From NCBI GenBank assembly GCA_002471865.1, contig DKQU01000003.1, positions 7,438-18,637 of the forward strand: 11,200 bases of DNA, written 5' to 3'. The stretch comes from Fidelibacterota bacterium UBA7300 (GTDB taxonomy: Bacteria; Fidelibacterota; Marinisomatia; Marinisomatales; UBA2128). Numbering within the stretch: the stretch's first letter is position 1; the number at the start of each line of letters is the position of its first letter. Below the pieces are notes generated by a model that saw only the letters and a list, made by a program, of their open reading frames with translations, was not told where the DNA came from and ran no database searches. This document shows positions 6,435-11,200 of the stretch, in pieces. The position numbers and the translations under genes were made by a program.

Positions 6435-7988
6435 GTGAAAACCCAAATAAATAAAAACGTAATACATCTACTATTAGCTGTTTCTTTGCTCCTTTCAGGA
6501 TGTTTTGTAAATCAACCTGCTGCACCTGAGTCTTATGTGGAACCAGTTGAAGATAACACTGTGCCAGAAATAAACAGTCGAGCACTAGATCATTTCATGA
6601 ATGGTGAATTTCTGATGATGCAACGTCAATATGCTCGAGCAGTTTTAGAATTTCAAGATGCACTCCAATACGATCCCGGTGCTCCGGATATCCTAACTTC
6701 ACTGGCTACTGCTTACCTCCATCTGGGTAAATCAGAAAATGCTGAAGCAGTTTTGCTAGAAGCTTTGTCCTCAGATCCTTTTCACGAAGATGTGAGGATT
6801 CTGTTGGGGCAGTTATATCTCATGAAAAACGATTTGGCTAAAGCTGAAGAGCATTATTGGATGCTTCAATCAACCTATCCAGAAAAAGTTGAATACAGTT
6901 ACATGATTGCTGATTTATCACTTCGAAAAGGAGATAAACAATCGGCATTGGAGCAGTTCAAAGCTATCTATGAAAAGGATAACTCAGACTTATCCGCTTT
7001 GGTAAAAACAGCTGAATTAGCAGGCGAGATGGGTGACTTAAATTACGCTTTCGAAGCTTATCAGATCTTAGTAGGGCAAGATTCTAGAAATCTAGGGTAT
7101 TGGCAAAGCTATAGTGAACTAGCTGTAATCCTTAGAAAATATGAACAAGCGATTAATGGCCTTGAGAATGTTGTTTTTCTCTCATCAAATAGTAATCCAG
7201 ATATATTGAGTATGCTTGCAGTTTTGTGTTATGAAAAAGGTGAATATCAAAAAGCAGATTCAATTTTGACTGATCTCTATTTACAAGGTCAAAGGGATTC
7301 TCAACTGTTTTATTATCTAGGTCTTTCGAAGCTACAGAAAGAGGACTATCAAGCGATGGAAGCATTTTCTCATGAGTTTAAGGAATCATATCCAGAGGAA
7401 ATGGCTGCTTATACAAACTTGGCACTATCGTACATTAATCAAGACAAACCGTTGGATGCGATTGGAATTCTCCTTCAGGCAAGAAAGCTATTCCCTGATG
7501 ACTTCTCTGTGAATTATCTACTAGGAAGCAGCTATAGCATGGAAAAAAATTATTTGCTCGCTAAGAATAGTTTGCAGAATGCATTAAATATTTCTCCTGA
7601 TTCACGAGCAACAAAACATCTGTTGGCAACAGTTCTTAATCATTTAGAAGAATGGGAATATTTGGATGAACTTTACGAGGAACTATTAGCCGGAAATGAT
7701 GATGATAGTCAAGCACTAAATAATTATGGCTATGCTTTAGCAGAAAGGGGAATTAGATTGGAGGAAGCGCTCGACATGGCGAAACGTGCTAACGAGATGG
7801 AACCTGACAACGCTGCCTATTTAGATACAATGGGTTGGATTTACTTCAGATTGGGATCTCTTGAAAAAGCCAAATACTACATTGGTCGTTCACTTGAGCT
7901 CGAAAGTGACAGTGAAGTCGTTCGTGAACATATGGATGAGGTTCTGAAAAAATTAGATATTGAGCTTCAAAATACTGTAAAAAATTAG
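6435..7988 (+). CDS. TPR-repeat lipoprotein
   Basis: A 517-residue protein made almost entirely of tetratricopeptide repeats, which form a scaffold for protein-protein contacts. From GTG 6435 the N terminus is a lipoprotein signal: MKTQINKN, a hydrophobic core, then the lipobox LLSGC with Cys23 as the lipidated residue. Position +2 is Phe rather than Asp, consistent with outer-membrane sorting under the E. coli rule. The in-frame TTG at 6390 would put 15 extra charged residues before the signal and overlap the likely promoter, so GTG is preferred; CGGGA lies about five bases before it. About 13 TPR units run from about residue 47 to 500. The last two (NNYGYALAERGIRLEEAL, then AAYLDTMGWIYFRLGSLEKA) are closest to consensus. 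It heads a tight run of glycosyltransferase genes, so a role in assembling or exporting their glycan, as TPR lipoproteins such as AlgK do, is plausible but unproven. Confidence 0.85.
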   Translation: MKTQINKNVIHLLLAVSLLLSGCFVNQPAAPESYVEPVEDNTVPEINSRALDHFMNGEFLMMQRQYARAVLEFQDALQYDPGAPDILTSLATAYLHLGKSENAEAVLLEALSSDPFHEDVRILLGQLYLMKNDLAKAEEHYWMLQSTYPEKVEYSYMIADLSLRKGDKQSALEQFKAIYEKDNSDLSALVKTAELAGEMGDLNYAFEAYQILVGQDSRNLGYWQSYSELAVILRKYEQAINGLENVVFLSSNSNPDILSMLAVLCYEKGEYQKADSILTDLYLQGQRDSQLFYYLGLSKLQKEDYQAMEAFSHEFKESYPEEMAAYTNLALSYINQDKPLDAIGILLQARKLFPDDFSVNYLLGSSYSMEKNYLLAKNSLQNALNISPDSRATKHLLATVLNHLEEWEYLDELYEELLAGNDDDSQALNNYGYALAERGIRLEEALDMAKRANEMEPDNAAYLDTMGWIYFRLGSLEKAKYYIGRSLELESDSEVVREHMDEVLKKLDIELQNTVKN

Positions 7989-8000
7989 GGAAGTAAAAGC

Positions 8001-8930
8001 ATGCTAAAACTCTCTGTGATCATCCCTATTTATAATGAACTTGAGTCCTTGCCGGAGTTATTAGATGAACTGGCATCAGTTCTCAGGAATAGTTACGAAT
8101 ATGAAATTATCTGTGTAGATGATGGAAGCAGTGACGGCTCTGCCCAATTTATCAAGGATCAAGCCTTGCAAAATGAACATGTGGTCAGTCTACGTTTCCT
8201 GAAGAACTCCGGGAAGTCATCTGCACTGAATGCTGGCTTCGATAAAGCTGCGGGTGAATATGTTATTACTATGGATGCGGATCTACAGGACGACCCATCC
8301 GAAATCCCCAATTTGATTACCGAACTAGAAAAAGGGTATGATCTTGTCTCCGGTTGGAAAAAGAAGCGGCACGATCCTATTTCTAAGCGATTACCTTCCA
8401 AAATGTTCAATCTAGTGACCAGACTTATGACTGGAGTAAAAATACATGATTTCAATTGTGGTTTGAAAATCTACAGGAAGGAAGTGGTTAAGTCAATTGA
8501 AGTATATGGTGGACGGCATCGATATACTCCGGTTTTGGCAGTTCAGAGAAATTTCAAAATAGCTGAACTTGTTGTGAATCATCGACCAAGGAAGTACGGA
8601 ACAACTAAGTATGGCGGTTTCAGATTTTTCCACGGTTTTTTTGATTTACTATCTGTTCTTTTCCTAGATCAATTTGATCAGAGACCTTTACATTTTTTTG
8701 GTCTATTTGGATTAGGAAGTATCTTAATATCGTTTGCAATTGAAGCATACGTGTTGGTTCTCAAAATTGCAGTTGGACATTCCTTCCAGAAACATTTTAC
8801 ATTGATACTATTTGGAGCTATGTTGTTTTTTCTGGGACTTTGGTTCTTTTCAATTGGATTAATTGCAGAGATGATTGCCAGAACACAAAAATTAAGAGAA
8901 GAACAGAATTATCAGGTAATCGAAGATTAA
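8001..8930 (+). CDS. GT2 glycosyltransferase, polyprenyl-phosphate (DPM1/GtrB) type
   Basis: Predicted to transfer a sugar from a nucleotide donor to a polyprenyl phosphate at the inner face of the cytoplasmic membrane, giving a lipid-linked sugar for envelope glycan work. A GT-A fold with nucleotide-binding DDGSSDGS (40-47) and the metal-binding block DADLQDDP (92-99) is followed by the family's HDFNCGLKIYRKEV (149-162) and basic RPRKYGTTKYGG (195-206). Two C-terminal membrane helices (about 232-255 and 267-290) and a short charged tail complete the layout typical of GtrB/ArnC-like enzymes. The 309-residue length is typical. ATG 8001 is preceded by AGGGA about 9 bases upstream. The gene lies 12 bases after the TPR gene and 12 before the GT4 gene, suggesting one operon. 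No GtrA-like flippase is seen nearby. The sugar cannot be told from sequence. Confidence 0.9.
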   Translation: MLKLSVIIPIYNELESLPELLDELASVLRNSYEYEIICVDDGSSDGSAQFIKDQALQNEHVVSLRFLKNSGKSSALNAGFDKAAGEYVITMDADLQDDPSEIPNLITELEKGYDLVSGWKKKRHDPISKRLPSKMFNLVTRLMTGVKIHDFNCGLKIYRKEVVKSIEVYGGRHRYTPVLAVQRNFKIAELVVNHRPRKYGTTKYGGFRFFHGFFDLLSVLFLDQFDQRPLHFFGLFGLGSILISFAIEAYVLVLKIAVGHSFQKHFTLILFGAMLFFLGLWFFSIGLIAEMIARTQKLREEQNYQVIED

Positions 8931-8937
8931 TTCTTCG
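8921..8937 (+). repeat. Short inverted repeat spanning a stop codon
   Basis: CGAAGA (8921-8926) and TCTTCG (8932-8937) form a perfect 6-base stem with a 5-base loop TTAAT. It covers the end of the GT2 gene and lies just before the GT4 start at 8943. No T-run follows, so it is not a terminator. It might modulate initiation of the GT4 gene, which lacks an obvious Shine-Dalgarno site, or it may be chance. Confidence 0.3.
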
Positions 8938-8942
8938 GTAAA

Positions 8943-10064
8943 ATGAAAATATCTATTGTGGGTACATTCCCTCCGTTTAGGGGAGGGATTTCTGATTTAA
9001 ATTCTGGATTAGTCCAAAATCTCTCTACCCGCCATGAAATTCAAACTCTTAATTTCACTACCCAATATCCAAAAATATTTTTTCCTGGGACATCCCAGCT
9101 GAAAAAAGGTACTCCCGCAGTCCAACTAAAGAGTGAACGGGTTTTGAGTTCTATCAACCCATGCTCATGGCGCAAGACAGCAAATAAAGTCATCGAGTTT
9201 AATCCGGATATTCTCATATTTCGATATTGGATGCCGTTTTTTGCACCAGCTTTTACATCAGTCGTAAAGCGAGTTAAGAGGAATCTGGATGTAAAGGTTT
9301 TGGCCATTTGTGATAACATCATACCTCACGAAAAGCGACTATTCGATGAATCGCTGACCCGTCGCTTTTTTGATCACATAGACTATTTTCTGGTTATGTC
9401 TAAATCTGTTGAAAATGACTTAAAAGAAATGTACCCTGAGTCGGACTACAGGTATGCACCGCATCCAGTTTATGATATTTTCCGTGATAGAATATCCAAG
9501 CGGGAAGCACAGCAAAAACTGAACATTGATACTAAACGAGTCATTCTTAATTTTGGTGTAATAAGACAATATAAAGGTTTGGACATACTTTTAAATGCAA
9601 TACCGAGACTTAAGTCTGAACTGGAAGATTTTACCGTAATCGTGGCAGGAGAGTGCTACGAAGATATGGACATGTATAGGCAGTTGATCAGATCGCTAAA
9701 TATTTCAGATATTGTTGATTTGAGAGCAAAATTTATTCCAGACAATGAAGTCCATCTCTATTTTTCTGCAGCAGATGTTGTAGTTCTTCCATACCGTTCT
9801 GCGACACAAAGTGGGATAGTTCCCATTGCATTTAATTTCGATCGTCCGGTTATAGTCACTGATGTGGGCGGTCTGCCGGAGATCGTCCCGGATGGTGAAG
9901 TAGGTTTTACTGTTCCATGTGATTCCGAAGCTGTGGCTGGAGCTATTCTGAAATTCTACAAGGAAGATTTAGAAGAGACCTTTTCAGGAAATGTTGCACA
10001 TCATAAAAGACTCATATCCTGGGAAAATTTTGTGGAGAAAATTGAAGAAATGATTTTGGTTTGA
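8943..10064 (+). CDS. GT4-like glycosyltransferase (GT-B fold)
   Basis: Predicted retaining glycosyltransferase acting in the cytoplasm on an envelope glycan. The N-terminal Rossmann half begins KISIVGTFPPFRGGISDLNSGL, the glycine-rich acceptor-side loop of GT4 enzymes. The C-terminal donor domain includes ILNFGVIRQYKGLDILLNAI (201-220), VIVAGECYE (232-240), the ADVVVLPY strand (277-284) and RPVIVTDVGGLPEIVPDGEVGF (301-322). The usual EX7E motif is not kept: at its expected position the sequence reads TQSGIVPIAFNF (288-299), with Gln and Phe in place of the two Glu. From memory, a subgroup of GT4-like proteins shows the same SATQSG pattern, so the enzyme need not be inactive. The 373-residue length is normal. 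There are no membrane segments. The ribosome site is weak. The gene is 12 bases after the GT2 gene and 7 before the next. Donor and acceptor are unknown. Confidence 0.85.
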   Translation: MKISIVGTFPPFRGGISDLNSGLVQNLSTRHEIQTLNFTTQYPKIFFPGTSQLKKGTPAVQLKSERVLSSINPCSWRKTANKVIEFNPDILIFRYWMPFFAPAFTSVVKRVKRNLDVKVLAICDNIIPHEKRLFDESLTRRFFDHIDYFLVMSKSVENDLKEMYPESDYRYAPHPVYDIFRDRISKREAQQKLNIDTKRVILNFGVIRQYKGLDILLNAIPRLKSELEDFTVIVAGECYEDMDMYRQLIRSLNISDIVDLRAKFIPDNEVHLYFSAADVVVLPYRSATQSGIVPIAFNFDRPVIVTDVGGLPEIVPDGEVGFTVPCDSEAVAGAILKFYKEDLEETFSGNVAHHKRLISWENFVEKIEEMILV

Positions 10065-10071
10065 GATAGAG

Positions 10072-10995
10072 ATGTTTATTGTCATCACACCTGCCCGGAA
10101 CGAAGCCGATCAAGTAGAAGAGCTGGTTAACTGTATGCGTAATAGTACATACCATCCTGATTGTTGGCTTGTAGTTGATGATTGTAGTTCGGATGGCACA
10201 GGTGATCTATTTCGTAAATTTGGTGCTGACCTCAATTATTTGAAGATTCATAGAATTGAAAATCGATCAGGCTATATGGGTTTCCATTATTCTGAAGTGG
10301 TACGTTTAGGTCTAGATGAAATAAAAGATTTGGTGGATTCTGCAGATTATATTGGGATTCTAGATGCTGATATTCGTTTTGGACGAAATTTCTGGAAACG
10401 ATTGAAAGATGCTCAAAATGCTGAAAATATTGGAATTACGGGAGCAATAGCAGTTGTGGCAAAAGGTGATGATTATCTTATGGAGCATTTCCAACGGATT
10501 GATCTCCCGCTTGCTGGTAGAGTTTTGGTAAAAGGGAAATGCTTCCGGGAAATTGGTGGTGTACCTTACAGTCGGTCACCTGATGCAGCCATGTGTGTAC
10601 TCGCCAAAATAGAAGGGTGGAAGACAGTCCTGCTTGAGGATGTATATGCTGAGACGACCCGGCCGACAGATTATAAGAGTGAGTACGACGCTGTGGGGAA
10701 AAGTCGTGGTCAAAGAGCGTGGAATATGCATCAGCCACTTTGGCAAGTACTCATCAGAACTGTTGCTTACACCTTCACTGAGGGGCTGGGTTATGCAGTA
10801 AACTATTTCAAAGGATACGTGGAAGAGTGGAAAAATGGTGGTGAACAGTTTCCTGATGAACGACTCCGCCGCTATTATAGAAGTGAGAGAACAAAAGAGT
10901 GGCTGCGTTCTTTTGTTGCACGTTTGAGTGGACGAACAGATCCCCATAAAATCCTAAAGGCTTGCTTAGTCAACCGAAAAGATGTATTTGATTGA
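10072..10995 (+). CDS. GT2 family glycosyltransferase
   Basis: A second GT-A type glycosyltransferase, 307 residues. It opens with FIVITPARNEADQVEELV, then shows the nucleotide-binding VVDDCSSDGT (34-43) and the metal-binding ILDADIRFG (96-104). VKGKCFREIGGVP (153-165) and SPDAAMCVLAKIEGWKT (169-185) fill the acceptor and catalytic-base region, with Asp171 the likeliest base. The C-terminal part has TRPTDYKSEYDAVGKSRGQRAWNM and PLWQVLIRT but no convincing membrane helix, unlike the GT2 encoded at 8001. It probably adds a later sugar in the same glycan pathway. The start ATG is 7 bases after the previous stop with only a weak GA-rich ribosome site, so coupling is likely. A 62-base gap separates it from the sulfatase-like gene. 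The substrate is not recognisable. Confidence 0.86.
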   Translation: MFIVITPARNEADQVEELVNCMRNSTYHPDCWLVVDDCSSDGTGDLFRKFGADLNYLKIHRIENRSGYMGFHYSEVVRLGLDEIKDLVDSADYIGILDADIRFGRNFWKRLKDAQNAENIGITGAIAVVAKGDDYLMEHFQRIDLPLAGRVLVKGKCFREIGGVPYSRSPDAAMCVLAKIEGWKTVLLEDVYAETTRPTDYKSEYDAVGKSRGQRAWNMHQPLWQVLIRTVAYTFTEGLGYAVNYFKGYVEEWKNGGEQFPDERLRRYYRSERTKEWLRSFVARLSGRTDPHKILKACLVNRKDVFD

Positions 10996-11057
10996 AAAGG
11001 CTCAATGCTTGTACAGTTAGATGAGAAATGAGTAGCTTCCTGTAATTGGAAAAAGAA

Positions 11058-11200
11058 ATGAATGATAGCAGACAAATGAATATTGCGTTAATCACTCTCG
11101 ATTCATTGAGATATGATTCCGCTTTAGAGGCAAAGACACCAAATCTAAATGCCATATTTACTTCAGTAGGTATTGAAAATTGGGTAAAAGTTGGTTCTCA
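11058..11200 (+). CDS. Alkaline-phosphatase-superfamily (sulfatase-like) protein, N-terminal fragment
   Basis: Only 47 codons lie inside the window and the frame is open at the right edge. The visible N terminus reads NIALITLDSLRYDSA (8-22) followed by KTPNLNAIF (26-34). This is the opening beta strand and first metal-ligand Asp (Asp15) of sulfatase and alkaline-phosphatase-like metalloenzymes, followed by the usual 'TPNLDAL' helix. The nucleophile and remaining metal ligands would lie beyond the edge, so activity cannot be judged. ATG 11058 is the first start after an in-frame stop at 11043-11045, and GGAAA just upstream may serve as ribosome site. ATG 11076 is an alternative that starts directly at the strand. 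There is no signal peptide, so a cytoplasmic enzyme is suggested. Its place after three glycosyltransferase genes suggests it modifies a glycan or its substituents (phosphate, sulfate or phospho-alcohol groups). This is inference. Confidence 0.65.
   Translation, partial: MNDSRQMNIALITLDSLRYDSALEAKTPNLNAIFTSVGIENWVKVGS

Noticed and set aside
8159..8455. Antisense open frames inside conserved genes, for example opposite the first GT2, the GT4 and the second GT2.
   Set aside because: They lie wholly within well-supported genes on the other strand, lack ribosome sites and resemble no protein family. They are shadows of the real coding frames.

Overview
The window is a gene-dense, moderately AT-rich bacterial chromosome segment of 11,200 bases with almost no non-coding DNA. 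The longest gap is about 95 bases. It carries a sodium/proline symporter, a DNA polymerase III delta subunit, an ECF sigma/anti-sigma pair, a diguanylate cyclase, an exported aminopeptidase, an outer-membrane-type TPR lipoprotein and envelope-glycan glycosyltransferases. This points to a diderm (Gram-negative) bacterium. The mix would fit an FCB-group lineage such as Marinimicrobia or a relative, but that is a weak guess from gene content. No rRNA, tRNA, mobile element, CRISPR array or phage gene was seen.

Layout. Block A (1-5035, + strand): the 3' part of a PutP-type symporter, holA, an ECF sigma factor, its zinc-finger anti-sigma factor and a membrane GAF-GAF-GGDEF diguanylate cyclase. The first three genes overlap end to start, the anti-sigma gene follows the sigma gene after about 5 bases, and the cyclase follows after 56 bases with no visible terminator. 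Block B (5028-6338, - strand): a signal-peptide-bearing Xaa-Pro aminopeptidase (M24B), convergent with the cyclase and overlapping its 3' end by 8 bases. Block C (6435-11200, + strand): a TPR lipoprotein, a polyprenyl-phosphate-type GT2, a GT4-like enzyme, a second GT2 and, cut by the window edge, the start of an alkaline-phosphatase-superfamily (sulfatase-like) protein. Its first four genes are separated by only 7-12 bases.

How they may work together. The sigma and anti-sigma genes form a self-contained envelope-signal switch, and the cyclase directly downstream could convert the same signal into c-di-GMP. Block C looks like an operon for making and exporting or anchoring a cell-surface glycan. 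A functional link between block A signalling and block C is possible but is inference only. Most of the window is ordinary conserved gene content. The least explained parts are the block C cassette, the GT4 lacking its usual acidic motif, the anti-sigma factor's extracytoplasmic tail, and the truncated sulfatase-like protein.
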